Positions 19,122 to 27,624 of a stretch of DNA of 64,000 nt are shown here, piece by piece. The DNA is from Candidatus Nanoarchaeia archaeon. GTDB lineage: Archaea; Nanobdellota; Nanobdellia; Woesearchaeales; JACPBV01. The number at the start of each line of letters is the position of its first letter. The first letter of the stretch is position 1. The notes under the pieces were generated by a model, which saw nothing but the letters and a program-made list of their open reading frames with translations, was not told the origin of the DNA and did not search any database. Made by a program: the position numbers and the translations under genes. The DNA is taken from the NCBI GenBank assembly GCA_028279655.1, contig JANQNH010000001.1:81484-145483 (forward strand). Reading direction: 5' to 3'.

Positions 19122-20672
19122 ATGATGAAGAAATTGGTCCTAGTAACTATGCCTTTTATTAGCCCTACAAGTCCTTCTTTGGGTATTTCCAGCCTTAAGA
19201 GCTATCTTGAAGAGAATTTTGATATAAAAGTAAAATGTATAGATGTGAACCTGTTGTTCTATATGGACTTCATAGAGTATCTAAGAAAGGATGGGAGGAA
19301 ACTTAATGATAGGGAAGAGGCAATGCTTGGATTTCAGGATTACATAAAGGAAGATAGGAATCTTAGGGATCTCGAGAAGTTAAGCATTAACATATCTGAG
19401 TTTGTAGGGGGTTTTGAGGATGTGAAGGAGAAAGCCCAGGCAGTTTCAAAGGAGTTTATCAAGGGAAAACGTGGAGATCTATCACTTTTGGACAGGTATG
19501 CAGACATTATCCTGAAAGAGAAACCAGATATGGTTGGTTTTTCGGTTTGTTATAGGGAGAATTTTCGGGTATCCTTGGCTATGGCAAAGAGGATAAGGCA
19601 GCTATCCAAGGTTAAGATTCTTTTTGGTGGCGCTTATGTAAGTATGATCAGTGATGATCTTTACAGGGTAATAGGGAAAGGGATTGATTATATCATCTAC
19701 AATCAGGGAGAAGAAGCATTGCTGGAGTTAGTGAGAGGTACTGATTTGGATAGCATACCTAACCTTATATATGAAAAAGGAGGCAGAATTGTGAAGAATA
19801 AGGAGAAGATACTATTGGACCTTAACAGGTTACCTTTTGCTGACTTCTCTGACTTTAATCTTGATGATTATTTTACACCTTATCCTGTACTTCCGGTGCT
19901 TTTCTCAAAGGGATGTTACTGGAAGAAATGTGCTTTTTGTGTCCATCACCATTCCTATTCCAACACCTATCGGTTCAAGGATGTCTATAGATTTGTTGAT
20001 GAACTGGAGCACTATACCAAGGCATATGGTGTAAGGCATTTTTATTTTGTCGACGAGATGATCTCTGCTGCACAGTTTAAGAGGATAGCTGATTCCATAA
20101 TAAAAAGAGGACTGGAGATATACTATTATGCTTTGGTAAAACCTACAAGGGAGTTTTCTCCTGAAATCCTCGGAGCGATTTATGATTCTGGGTGCAGGTG
20201 CCTTCTGTTGGGTGTTGAATCCGGCAACCAGAGGATCTTGGATCTTATGAATAAAGGCACAGATATCAAAGAGATTGGATCTTTCTTAAAGGCAAGTTCG
20301 AGAGCAGGCATAAAGAACTGTTGTTTTATTGTTATTGGGTTTCCTACAGAGACAAAAGAGGAGCTAGAGGACACAAAAATGTTCATCCAGGATAACAGGG
20401 AGTTTATCGAGCTGGTCTTTTATGGAAAATTTAACCTGGAGAGAGATTCTTATGTTTTCCTGAATCCTGACAAGTTTGGAATAAAAATTAAGGCACCCAA
20501 GGGTGTAGGGAATGATTATTCCTATGATGATCTTGATTCTGTCAATAAAGGTTCTGTTGATGAAGCTAAGAGGTTTTTCAGCAGAATCAACGGAAAGAAG
20601 CAATGCCTTACTTATCTGAGAGACGTTATGCTAACCTATTATTCTTCTAAGAATTTAGAGGGGTCCCAATAA
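19122..20672 (+). CDS. B12-binding-domain radical SAM enzyme, 516 aa
   Basis: Residues 1-210 form a cobalamin-binding-like Rossmann domain (PFISPTSPSLGISSLKSYLE, later ILFGGAYVS) without the DxHxxG His. The radical SAM core follows, with cysteines at 265, 270 and 273 in CYWKKCAFC, a CX4CX2C spacing rather than CX3CX2C, and LLGVESGNQRILDLMNKG in the barrel. Such enzymes often methylate or rearrange unactivated carbons. The substrate is unknown. A paralogue lies at 23190-24755, and the gene overlaps the convergent radical SAM gene by 26 bp. Confidence 0.8.
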   Translation: MMKKLVLVTMPFISPTSPSLGISSLKSYLEENFDIKVKCIDVNLLFYMDFIEYLRKDGRKLNDREEAMLGFQDYIKEDRNLRDLEKLSINISEFVGGFEDVKEKAQAVSKEFIKGKRGDLSLLDRYADIILKEKPDMVGFSVCYRENFRVSLAMAKRIRQLSKVKILFGGAYVSMISDDLYRVIGKGIDYIIYNQGEEALLELVRGTDLDSIPNLIYEKGGRIVKNKEKILLDLNRLPFADFSDFNLDDYFTPYPVLPVLFSKGCYWKKCAFCVHHHSYSNTYRFKDVYRFVDELEHYTKAYGVRHFYFVDEMISAAQFKRIADSIIKRGLEIYYYALVKPTREFSPEILGAIYDSGCRCLLLGVESGNQRILDLMNKGTDIKEIGSFLKASSRAGIKNCCFIVIGFPTETKEELEDTKMFIQDNREFIELVFYGKFNLERDSYVFLNPDKFGIKIKAPKGVGNDYSYDDLDSVNKGSVDEAKRFFSRINGKKQCLTYLRDVMLTYYSSKNLEGSQ

Positions 20673-21846
20673 AGATATTGTGCTTGGTTCTGGTTATTTT
20701 TATCCTTATCTTGCCTTTCTCCTTATGGCAGTTTGGGATGGAGATTGTCCTTTCTTTTGCAACTGCTATCTTCTCTTTTTGCATCCTTCCAGGACAGATT
20801 ATATCTGCCTCTATTACTTCTCCTTTTCTGAAAGGTTTTTTGAGAGGAGTGGTCTTCTCAATGTTGAAATCTTTCTCTGTTTTTACCAACTTTATGCTGT
20901 ATTTTGCCTGCCATTCTTCCAATTTACTGTAAAAATCTTTGAATGGGATCTGTTTCACCGGATTCCTTCCAAACTTATAACTTAGAAAATTCTGTATTCC
21001 GATGTCTGCTCCTATCTCTTTTGCAAATCCTATTATCTTTTCCATCTCATTTTCATTTATCCCATTTAGGAGTACAGGGGTAATTATCAGTTTAGCCTTT
21101 TTAACAATGTGCCTGCAGAGATCCTTGATCTTTTTGGTGTTGTAAGGTATGCCTGCTATCTTCCCTGCTATCTTGTCGTCGAGAGAATTAATCGAGAAGT
21201 TGAATCTTGTGAGGCCTGCTTCAACCAGCTCATCGATCTTGTCTTTGGTCAGCAAGGTGCCATTGGTGTCGATTGATATAGTCTTTACTTGTTTTATCCT
21301 TGAGATGTCCCTTACCAGCCCGGTTATTGGCTCATACAGCAATGGTTCTCCCTGAGAAGCGATATGAGCCTCTATGTTATTAACTTTCTTATATTCCATT
21401 AGCTTTTTCAGCTCTTCAATAAGGTAATCTTTCTCAATTACATAATCTACAGGTCTTCTGTCTTCATCCACAGAACAGTATATGCATCTCATATTACAAC
21501 TGGTTATTGGCTTAACCTCTATGATATTGGTGTCTCTGTCCACAAGACCAAATGCAACATTACCTATCAAAGGGATTCCTGAATTTTTATGGATGTATAC
21601 TGTTGGCTTGTTGTTCAGGCTGTTTATCAGGTTCTCAAATCCTTTATTTAAAAGTGAATAGAATCTTCTTTCTGCCTTTTTTTGAGCAGTATCTTCAAAG
21701 GCTAGACTCTTTTTCTTTATTCTGAAGTCCCCTATCTGGCCTATATCCTCTTTTTGGATGTAGAAATGGAATATCCTTAGGAAATGTACCTTGATGCTAT
21801 TCCCATCCTGTTCGAAGGATAGGTCCTGAAAGCTTAGTTCTGCCAT
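20647..21846 (-). CDS. Radical SAM protein with N-terminal extension, 399 aa
   Basis: The motif CNMRCIYC (cysteines 117, 121, 124) follows a roughly 110-residue N-terminal domain. The core then shows SQGEPLLY, SIDTNGTLLT and FNFSINSL, as in classic radical SAM barrels. A C-terminal domain of about 70 residues resembles a TRAM/OB-type RNA-binding module (KGEVIEADIICPG). I chose ATG 21846 because it lies about 25 bp after a TTTTTAAATAT TATA box. An RNA or tRNA modification role is possible but not shown. Confidence 0.7.
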   Translation of the reverse strand: MAELSFQDLSFEQDGNSIKVHFLRIFHFYIQKEDIGQIGDFRIKKKSLAFEDTAQKKAERRFYSLLNKGFENLINSLNNKPTVYIHKNSGIPLIGNVAFGLVDRDTNIIEVKPITSCNMRCIYCSVDEDRRPVDYVIEKDYLIEELKKLMEYKKVNNIEAHIASQGEPLLYEPITGLVRDISRIKQVKTISIDTNGTLLTKDKIDELVEAGLTRFNFSINSLDDKIAGKIAGIPYNTKKIKDLCRHIVKKAKLIITPVLLNGINENEMEKIIGFAKEIGADIGIQNFLSYKFGRNPVKQIPFKDFYSKLEEWQAKYSIKLVKTEKDFNIEKTTPLKKPFRKGEVIEADIICPGRMQKEKIAVAKERTISIPNCHKEKGKIRIKITRTKHNIFIGTPLNS

Positions 21847-21936
21847 TATTACTCTAGTTATTACCATATTTAAAAATATTATGATTAAGTTCCTAAATAT
21901 TTAAATATGGGGAAATTATTGTGCTTATGGGGGAAG

Positions 21937-22587
21937 ATGGAAGAAGAATCCAAGGACGAGGTTACTATAACCTATGAGACTCTTTTTGAGCTCTTGAGGA
22001 GGGAGAAAGAGAGAAGCGAATTGCAGAAGCTAGATCCTTCTTTCTTTAGAAATGTATTGAGGTATCTTAAGGATAAGCAGGCGATAATGAGTAAGAAAGA
22101 AGAGGATTTGGCTTCGGTAGAGGAGAAGAAAAAAACCGAAGAGCAGATAGGGAATGTCAAGAAAATACTCAGAGACCTGTATGGCAAGAGAGAGAAGAAG
22201 ATAGTCGGGATGGCTATAGACAAAAGCAAGAACAAATCTGTCATTGTTGATAATTCTGTCTTTCTAAAGGAGGAGAAAGAGCTTTTTGACAGTTTTGTAA
22301 AGCTGCTTGATTCTGGCAGGGATAATGTGTTGCTTAATGTTATTGACTTGAAGGAGCCTGTCTCTTTTGGGGGAGTAGATGAACAGCCTGCTGAAAAGGA
22401 ACAGACCATGGATCTCAAGAAGAAAGATACAAAGCTTGTAAGGTTCCTTAGTGCTGTACCTAAGTTCGTAGGCAAGGAGCTGGAGGAGTATGGCCCATTT
22501 GAGGAGGAGGATATAGCATCATTACCCGTGGAGATAGCTACAGTTCTTATTAACAAAGGAAGAGTGGAGGAAATCAGCGAGGATTGA
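21937..22587 (+). CDS. gins15: Archaeal GINS subunit Gins15/51, 216 aa
   Basis: The domain order is helical A domain then small B domain. The C-terminus carries the hallmark VRFLSAVPKFVGKELEEYGPF followed by EEEDIASLPVEIATVLINKG. The N-terminal TYETLFELLRREKERSELQKL and the LRDLYGKREKKIVGMAI stretch also fit archaeal Gins51. GINS joins MCM and GAN/Cdc45 in the replicative helicase complex. I chose ATG 21937, preceded by GGGGGAAG, since the frame from 21907 begins within the TATA region. It converges on the GT2 gene with a 14-bp overlap. Confidence 0.85.
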   Translation: MEEESKDEVTITYETLFELLRREKERSELQKLDPSFFRNVLRYLKDKQAIMSKKEEDLASVEEKKKTEEQIGNVKKILRDLYGKREKKIVGMAIDKSKNKSVIVDNSVFLKEEKELFDSFVKLLDSGRDNVLLNVIDLKEPVSFGGVDEQPAEKEQTMDLKKKDTKLVRFLSAVPKFVGKELEEYGPFEEEDIASLPVEIATVLINKGRVEEISED

Positions 22588-23206
22588 ATAATCGGTGTTC
22601 ATTCTCAATCTCCTTATCTACACTGCTTTCTGGGAATTCTGTCTTCTTTTTCTTTAACAGCTTTAGGTAATAGTCTTGCTTTTCTTTGCTTATTTCTGGG
22701 AAATGTCTTATTATTATGCCTGTCTTTCCTATCTTTCCACCTAATCCTTTAATTGATTCCCTTACTGTTTCGTGTACTGGATAGATAAACTTGATTTCCT
22801 TATCATTCCTGAATAGTCTGCATATTCCTCTGATAGATATCAGTTTATCCTTGTGAAAGGTGTGCTGAATTAGCCTGTATCCCATTATCTCTTTTTTTCC
22901 TTCAGCTGCAATCTTCCTGATCTTTTCACTATCTTCTTTTTGCAGCTCTTCATCAGGATCTAGAACCAATATCCAATCCTTCTTGGCTTTCTCAATCGAT
23001 AGGTTCCTTGCTTCTGAGAAATCATCCTTCCATTCGAATTCAAATACTTTTTCTGTAAATCTTCCTGCAATCTCCTTTGTCCTGTCTCTGGATCCTGTGT
23101 CTACTATTATTATCTCGTCGACAAAATCCTTTATCTTTTCCAGAAAATTCCCAAGCAGGGCTTCTTCATTATTTACAATCATGCAAAGGCTAATTGTGGG
23201 TTTCAT
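22574..23206 (-). CDS. Family 2 glycosyltransferase, 210 aa
   Basis: The GT-A fold pattern is plain: ISLCMIVNNEEALLGNFLEK, IIIVDTGSRDRTKEIA, then DDFSEARNLSIEKAKKDWI and LVLDPDEELQ, which holds the DxD-like metal site. This type includes LPS/teichoic core glycosyltransferases and SunS-like enzymes. No membrane helix is present, so it is cytosolic or peripheral. It overlaps the upstream radical SAM gene by 17 bp, so the two are translated together and may act on one pathway. ATG 23206 gives the canonical N-terminus. Confidence 0.82.
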   Translation of the reverse strand: MKPTISLCMIVNNEEALLGNFLEKIKDFVDEIIIVDTGSRDRTKEIAGRFTEKVFEFEWKDDFSEARNLSIEKAKKDWILVLDPDEELQKEDSEKIRKIAAEGKKEIMGYRLIQHTFHKDKLISIRGICRLFRNDKEIKFIYPVHETVRESIKGLGGKIGKTGIIIRHFPEISKEKQDYYLKLLKKKKTEFPESSVDKEIENEHRLFNPR

Positions 23207-24755
23207 CTTCTGAAAAATATACAAGTATATGGTCCCTGAATTTTCCCAGGAACGGAGAAAATTTGTTCAAGCTCAGAAAGAAGGGGTAATTCTCTGAAAA
23301 AAGTTCCATCGATCTTTCCTGTGAAATTCCTTCGGTTACCTCGTAATCAAAGGTTGGATCAAATGGATTGGTACTTCTTTTCTTAGAGGTTATTTTGAAT
23401 TTTTTTATATCTTCTGCAATCCTTGAGTTTTCTGTTAATCTAAAAAGTCCTGTGAACTGAAGATCGATAAATTCTTTGTTTTTTTTCAGCCAGTCAAGGG
23501 TTTTTTGGTATTCTTCTTCTGTTTCTGTCGGGAATCCTCCAAAGGCATAGACTGCGTTCTTGATTCCTGCTTCGTGGCTGTGTTTTAGGATACTTTGTAT
23601 CTCCTCAATATTTGTTCCTTTGTCTATCAGGTCGAGAACCCTTTGGGAGGCAGATTCTACACCCCACAATATTGAAGTGCATCCTGACCTTTGCATATCC
23701 CTGAGAAGCTGCGGACTGAATTCTTTTGGCTTTGCCTGGGTATAGTACCTGATCTGCAAGTCTTGCTTCATTACTGCGTCGCTTATTTTCCTGAACATTG
23801 CCGGAGAGACCATCTCATCTGCGAAGTAGAAATATCCTGTCTTGTACCTTTCCTTTAGGAATCTTAGCTCTTCTATAAGTTTTTGGATATCTTTTTGCCT
23901 GTACTGCATACACAGGGCATCATAATCTGCGCAAAAGGTGCATCTTTTCCAATAACACCCTCTTGAAGTCAAGGTGGTTATTACTCTTTTAGGGCAGAAA
24001 TAATCATCAAGGTCAAAATCTGAGAAATCCGGAGGAGGAATTATGCTGATATCTACATTTTCCTCTTGGTTTCTAATTATCTTTTCTTTCTTATAGGACA
24101 GGTTGTTAATCTCTCCAGGATCCTTTCCTTCTATCAGACCTTGAAGCGCCACTTCTCCATCTCCTGTTATAACATAGTCTATGAAATCATATTTTAGGAA
24201 TCTTTCCGGGAACAGTCTTACTGTAGCGCCACCTAATATTATAGTCGGGTTATGATCCTGCTTCAGCTTTTTTGCCAGGGCAAGGGTGTAAGGGATCTGT
24301 TCTGTTGTTAATATCGAGAACCCTATAATCTCTGGACTCTCTTTGGATATCCTTTTGGTGAATGGAGATAGGGCTTCTGAGATGTCCTGTCGGTTATTTA
24401 TGTATCTCTTTAGGAGAGGTTTGTTTGCGTTGAATATGTTTTCAAACAAATAGAGAAACTCATTAGCGCAGGGATTATATGTCTGTGGATCAAAGAAGTC
24501 TTTATTTGGGGATTTGAATATCTCTATGGCTTTTTTTATTAGTTTTCTGGATTTCTCATTTTTCTCCTGATCTTGGTGAAGGTTAAACTTTTCTTCGATG
24601 AAATTATTGATTATGTTGTTGTGGAAGTAAAGGTTGAGGTCTATGTTCCTTACCTTGTGGGAGGTCTCTGACTGGATATAGCTCTTCAATAAAGAGATCC
24701 CTAAGGGAGCAGAGGTGGGTATTATCTGTGGAGGAAAGACAAGGCATGTTTTCAT
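23190..24755 (-). CDS. B12-binding-domain radical SAM enzyme (paralogue), 521 aa
   Basis: It has the same build as the gene at 19122: a cobalamin-type N-terminal domain (FPPQIIPTSAPLGISLLKSY, IILGGATVRLF), then cysteines 267, 272 and 275 in CYWKRCTFC (CX4CX2C) and ILWGVESASQRVLDLIDKG. The shared LGISxLKSY opening, IDxNLxF and FSDFxLDDYF linkers show that the two are paralogues. The ATG is about 25 bp after a TTTTAAATAA TATA box. It is coupled to a GT2 gene, so modification of a glycan or lipid precursor is a reasonable guess. Confidence 0.8.
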   Translation of the reverse strand: MKTCLVFPPQIIPTSAPLGISLLKSYIQSETSHKVRNIDLNLYFHNNIINNFIEEKFNLHQDQEKNEKSRKLIKKAIEIFKSPNKDFFDPQTYNPCANEFLYLFENIFNANKPLLKRYINNRQDISEALSPFTKRISKESPEIIGFSILTTEQIPYTLALAKKLKQDHNPTIILGGATVRLFPERFLKYDFIDYVITGDGEVALQGLIEGKDPGEINNLSYKKEKIIRNQEENVDISIIPPPDFSDFDLDDYFCPKRVITTLTSRGCYWKRCTFCADYDALCMQYRQKDIQKLIEELRFLKERYKTGYFYFADEMVSPAMFRKISDAVMKQDLQIRYYTQAKPKEFSPQLLRDMQRSGCTSILWGVESASQRVLDLIDKGTNIEEIQSILKHSHEAGIKNAVYAFGGFPTETEEEYQKTLDWLKKNKEFIDLQFTGLFRLTENSRIAEDIKKFKITSKKRSTNPFDPTFDYEVTEGISQERSMELFSENYPFFLSLNKFSPFLGKFRDHILVYFSEDETHN

Positions 24756-24815
24756 AGGTTTATAGAATGTTTGGATTTATTTAAAAGTTGTTAATAATGA
24801 CAATAAACCTGTATC

Positions 24816-25390
24816 TTATGTGGTATAAAACCTTCTTTCTAAGGTCTCTCTTTTATGCTGAGCAAGCTTTTCCACAAATTCCCTCTCGGTTGTTATTCTG
24901 AATCTTTCCCCCATATTTATCTGATCAAATATAATCTTTTCTCCATCTTGTGTTCCAAGGAACAGGGCAGAATGCCTTAACCTAAGACCGTGAGCCTCAA
25001 CCTGGCCCTTTTCTTCATCCCAATAGTAAGAGATAACAGTATCAGGATTATAATCTCCTTTACGGAGAGTAGCTTGATATAATTCCATGGGTTCTTCTCC
25101 AACATAACCTGGGTAATCTTCATTTGGGATGCACACAAAATCTCCTAATGCGTTAGTATGGTCTTCTAGATTATGTTCTTTTGCCCACAGACTCTTAATA
25201 ATGGGATTTGCGCCTACTACATAAACGATAGTACCCCAACAAGAAGGATTAATAGCCTGGTCGTCTCCCCCTTCTAATTCTACCTCTGCTAATCCTGGTG
25301 TTCTACTAGGAATTTTATCCTATGTGCAAACCTGGATTTATCTACCAACTCTCTGTATCTTTCATATTCCTGCTCTATAATCGATTTCAC
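24816..25390 (-). pseudogene. Frameshifted gene, NlpC/P60-like (papain-fold) protein
   Basis: A GTG at 25390 follows a TATA box (near 25410-25424) at leaderless spacing and opens a 33-codon frame (VKSIIEQEYERYRELVDK...) that stops at 25289-25291. A second frame, open from 25319 to 24816 with no good start, continues naturally as IPSRTPGLAEVELEGGDD. Joining them near 25313-25322 gives one protein of about 190 aa with candidate catalytic Cys in NPSCWGTIVY and His in RHSALFLG, as in NlpC/P60 or related amidases. Either a recent one-base change broke the gene or the assembly has an indel. Confidence 0.55.
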
Positions 25391-25455
25391 TGCCTATAAG
25401 AATGATTTTATACTTTTAAATATATACTCTAAAAATTGCAAATCTAATAGTATTC

Positions 25456-26058
25456 CTAAACTCTTTTCCTACCATAAATGAAGAAAATCAATGTTACTAT
25501 CCCAATCATGGCAATTGTAGTAAATGGTGCAGGCGTTAATTTTGTACTATTAAGGATAACGTTTCCGGTAGGGGATAAAAGGGCCTGAGGTTCTACTGTG
25601 ATCTTGCTTCTTAATCCATATATTGCATCAATGCATGTATATTCTCCTTCTTTGAGGAAGGAGTAGGTGAAGAAATCGTCTTGCTTAAGGTTTTCGCTTG
25701 TTGTGACCCTCTGTCCATTAAGGTAACAGGCTATCTTGTGCTCTTTCTTATCTTTGTTTACCCATTTTATCTCTGTGTCTTTATCGATTGTCTTTTCATT
25801 GGGTTTTATGTTTTTTTCCAGTATCTCTATTATGTTGGATGATATAGGTTCCTTAGGCTCTGTTTCAACAGGTTCCTCTAGTTTTGTCTCTGCGGGTTCT
25901 TCCAATTTGGTCTCTTCTGGTTCTTCCAATTCTGGCTGTTCTATTGCTTCTGTGGGTTTTTCTGCTGGTGTTTCAACTGGCTTAGCAGTGTCAACCTCTA
26001 CTGTTGGAGCACAAGAGCTAAGAAGGATTATGAGTAGCAGTAATGCATATTGTTTCAT
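25456..26058 (-). CDS. Lipoprotein with degenerate cupredoxin-like domain and C-terminal anchor, 200 aa
   Basis: The signal peptide ends in a lipobox (LLSSC). A repetitive Pro/Glu/Thr linker follows (three near-repeats of EEPxETKL, about 30-75), then a cupredoxin-like domain (about 80-158) with IKWVNKDKKEHKI and EGEYTCIDAIYG, and a C-terminal helix with a KRKRV-like basic end. The first His and the Cys of a type-1 copper site are present, but the second His and the Met are replaced (DAIYGL), so copper binding is doubtful. Confidence 0.7.
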   Translation of the reverse strand: MKQYALLLLIILLSSCAPTVEVDTAKPVETPAEKPTEAIEQPELEEPEETKLEEPAETKLEEPVETEPKEPISSNIIEILEKNIKPNEKTIDKDTEIKWVNKDKKEHKIACYLNGQRVTTSENLKQDDFFTYSFLKEGEYTCIDAIYGLRSKITVEPQALLSPTGNVILNSTKLTPAPFTTIAMIGIVTLIFFIYGRKRV

Positions 26059-26140
26059 ACTACTGTTTTTAAGTACAGATATATAAAAGCTTTTTGGTAA
26101 AGTTTATAAAGAGAATGATTTTTCCCCTTGTTATGAAACT

Positions 26141-26161
26141 TTAAGAATCACAGATTCTTAA
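26141..26161 (+). promoter_or_regulatory. 9-bp hairpin in the leader of the eL42 operon
   Basis: TTAAGAATC (26141-26149) and GATTCTTAA (26153-26161) are perfect inverted repeats with a 3-nt loop. They lie downstream of the TATA box GTTTATAAAG (26102-26111) and 24 bp before the ATG, so the hairpin would be in the 5' leader of the ribosomal-protein mRNA. It may be an autoregulatory or stabilising structure. Confidence 0.4.
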
Positions 26162-26185
26162 TCTTTCATTTTTCGTTAAACAAAA

Positions 26186-26494
26186 ATGAAATTACCTAAG
26201 ATAGTAAAAAGATACTGCAAATACTGCAAGAAACATACAGAGCAGAAGGTTGGTCAGACCAAGAAAGGCAGCCCGAGCTCTCTTAGTTATGGGAGCAAGG
26301 TTAGAGCTAGGAGGAGAGGAGCGGCAAGGGGTACAGGCAATAGGGGCAGGTATTCCAAGAAGGCCATCACTAAGTTCAAGATGACTGGTAAGAAGATGAC
26401 CAAGAAGACCGACTGGAGATACACCTGCAAGGAGTGCAAGAAAACCACAATACAAAGGCAGGGAATAAGAGCAAAAAGGGTTGAATTTGTATGA
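26186..26494 (+). CDS. rpl44e: Ribosomal protein eL42 (L44e), 102 aa
   Basis: The protein is small and very basic, with two zinc-ribbon knuckles: CKYCKKHTEQK near the start and CKECKKTT near the end. The middle holds SYGSKVRARRRGAARGTGNRG and GGQTKP-loop-like sequence that contacts the tRNA E site in the large subunit. The length is as expected for archaea. It overlaps the eS27 start by 4 bp and heads the conserved archaeal operon eL42-eS27-aIF2alpha-Nop10-PAC2. Confidence 0.95.
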   Translation: MKLPKIVKRYCKYCKKHTEQKVGQTKKGSPSSLSYGSKVRARRRGAARGTGNRGRYSKKAITKFKMTGKKMTKKTDWRYTCKECKKTTIQRQGIRAKRVEFV

Positions 26495-26676
26495 AAGCAA
26501 TGAAAGAACCATCAAGCAAGTTTATCAAGGTAAGATGTCCTAAGTGTAAGAATGAGCAGATAGTGTTTGGGAAAATCACTTCTCAGGTGATCTGCCTGGT
26601 ATGCGGAAAGAAGATAGCTGAGCCTACAGGGGGCAAGGCCAAGATAAAGGCCAGGATCCTCGAAGTTTTAGAATAA
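26491..26676 (+). CDS. rps27e: Ribosomal protein eS27, 61 aa
   Basis: This is a single zinc ribbon: FIKVRCPKCKNEQIVFGK followed by VICLVCGKKIAEPTGGKA, the standard CxxC...CxxC eS27 layout and length. It binds the small ribosomal subunit. The start overlaps the eL42 stop (ATGA), so it is translationally coupled. Confidence 0.95.
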   Translation: MKAMKEPSSKFIKVRCPKCKNEQIVFGKITSQVICLVCGKKIAEPTGGKAKIKARILEVLE

Positions 26677-26677
26677 G

Positions 26678-27451
26678 ATGTTCCTAAAGAAAAAAGATTT
26701 TCCAGAGGAAGACGAGCTAGTTCTTTGTACGGTAACAAATACCTTTCACCATGGGGTTTTTGTCAATGTTGACGAATATGGGAAGGGTGGGATGATACAT
26801 ATATCTGAGGTTAGTCCTGGAAGGATCAGGAATATAAGGGATTTTGTCAAGGAAGGAAAGAAGATTGTCTGCAAGGTTCTTAGGGTAAATCTAGAAAAGG
26901 GACATATAGACCTTAGCTTGAGAAGAGTAAATGAGAGGCAGAAGAAGGAAAAGATCAATGAGATAAAGCAGGAACAGAAGGCAGAGAAGATAGTTGAGTT
27001 TGCTGCAAAGAAGCTTAATAAAGATCCTAGGAAGCTCTATGAGGAGCTTTCTTCAAAGATATTCGAGAAGTATGAACTTTTGCACTTTTGCTTTGAAGAT
27101 ATTGTAAAGGGGAATGTTTCGCTTGAGAAGTTAGGCATTGGTAAGGAAATATCAGATCTTCTTACAGAATTTGTGAAAGAGAGGATGAAACCTGCAGAGG
27201 TTTTTGTTGGTGGGGAATTAAGGTTAAAGAGCTACTCTCCGAAAGGGGTTGAAATTATCAAAGAGGCCCTGGGTAAGGCTAAGGATGAAGGTAAGACCTC
27301 CCTGCTTTATGAAGGTGCTGGTAAATATAAGGTAAGGGCCAAGGCAGGGGAGTATAAGGATGCTGAGGAGATCTTAGAGAAAGCTACTGGAAAGGTATTG
27401 GATTTCATTGAGAAAGAAGGGGGGGAAGGAGAGTTTGTTAAAGCAGAATGA
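26678..27451 (+). CDS. eif2a: Translation initiation factor aIF2 subunit alpha, 257 aa
   Basis: The N-terminal S1/OB domain has ELVLCTVTNTFHHGVFVNVDEYGK, GMIHISEVSPGRIRNIRDFV and GHIDLSLRRV, the diagnostic aIF2-alpha motifs. A helical middle domain and an alpha-beta C-terminal domain that contacts the gamma subunit follow. The length of about 260 aa is normal. With beta and gamma it delivers initiator tRNA. Its stop overlaps the Nop10 start. Confidence 0.95.
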   Translation: MFLKKKDFPEEDELVLCTVTNTFHHGVFVNVDEYGKGGMIHISEVSPGRIRNIRDFVKEGKKIVCKVLRVNLEKGHIDLSLRRVNERQKKEKINEIKQEQKAEKIVEFAAKKLNKDPRKLYEELSSKIFEKYELLHFCFEDIVKGNVSLEKLGIGKEISDLLTEFVKERMKPAEVFVGGELRLKSYSPKGVEIIKEALGKAKDEGKTSLLYEGAGKYKVRAKAGEYKDAEEILEKATGKVLDFIEKEGGEGEFVKAE

Positions 27452-27624
27452 AGCACATTCTCAAGTGTAAATTCTGTGGTGAATATACATTAAAAGAAAT
27501 CTGTCCTAGTTGTGGCGAAGGTGCGGTGAGGCCTTTGCCTCCAAAGTATAGTCCTGTTGATAAATATGGGGGGTATAGGAGAAGGGTTAAGTTTCCTTTG
27601 TTTAAGAAGGAAGGTCTAATATGA
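27448..27624 (+). CDS. nop10: Nop10, H/ACA RNP protein, 58 aa
   Basis: The short frame reads MKHILKCKFCGEYTLKEICP then SCGEGAVRPLPPKYSPVDKY. The four cysteines (7, 10, 19, 22) make the archaeal zinc ribbon, and PPKYSPVDKY is the conserved linker that docks on Cbf5. It belongs to the H/ACA guide RNP for pseudouridylation. ATGA overlaps on both sides join it to aIF2alpha and PAC2. Confidence 0.95.
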   Translation: MKHILKCKFCGEYTLKEICPSCGEGAVRPLPPKYSPVDKYGGYRRRVKFPLFKKEGLI

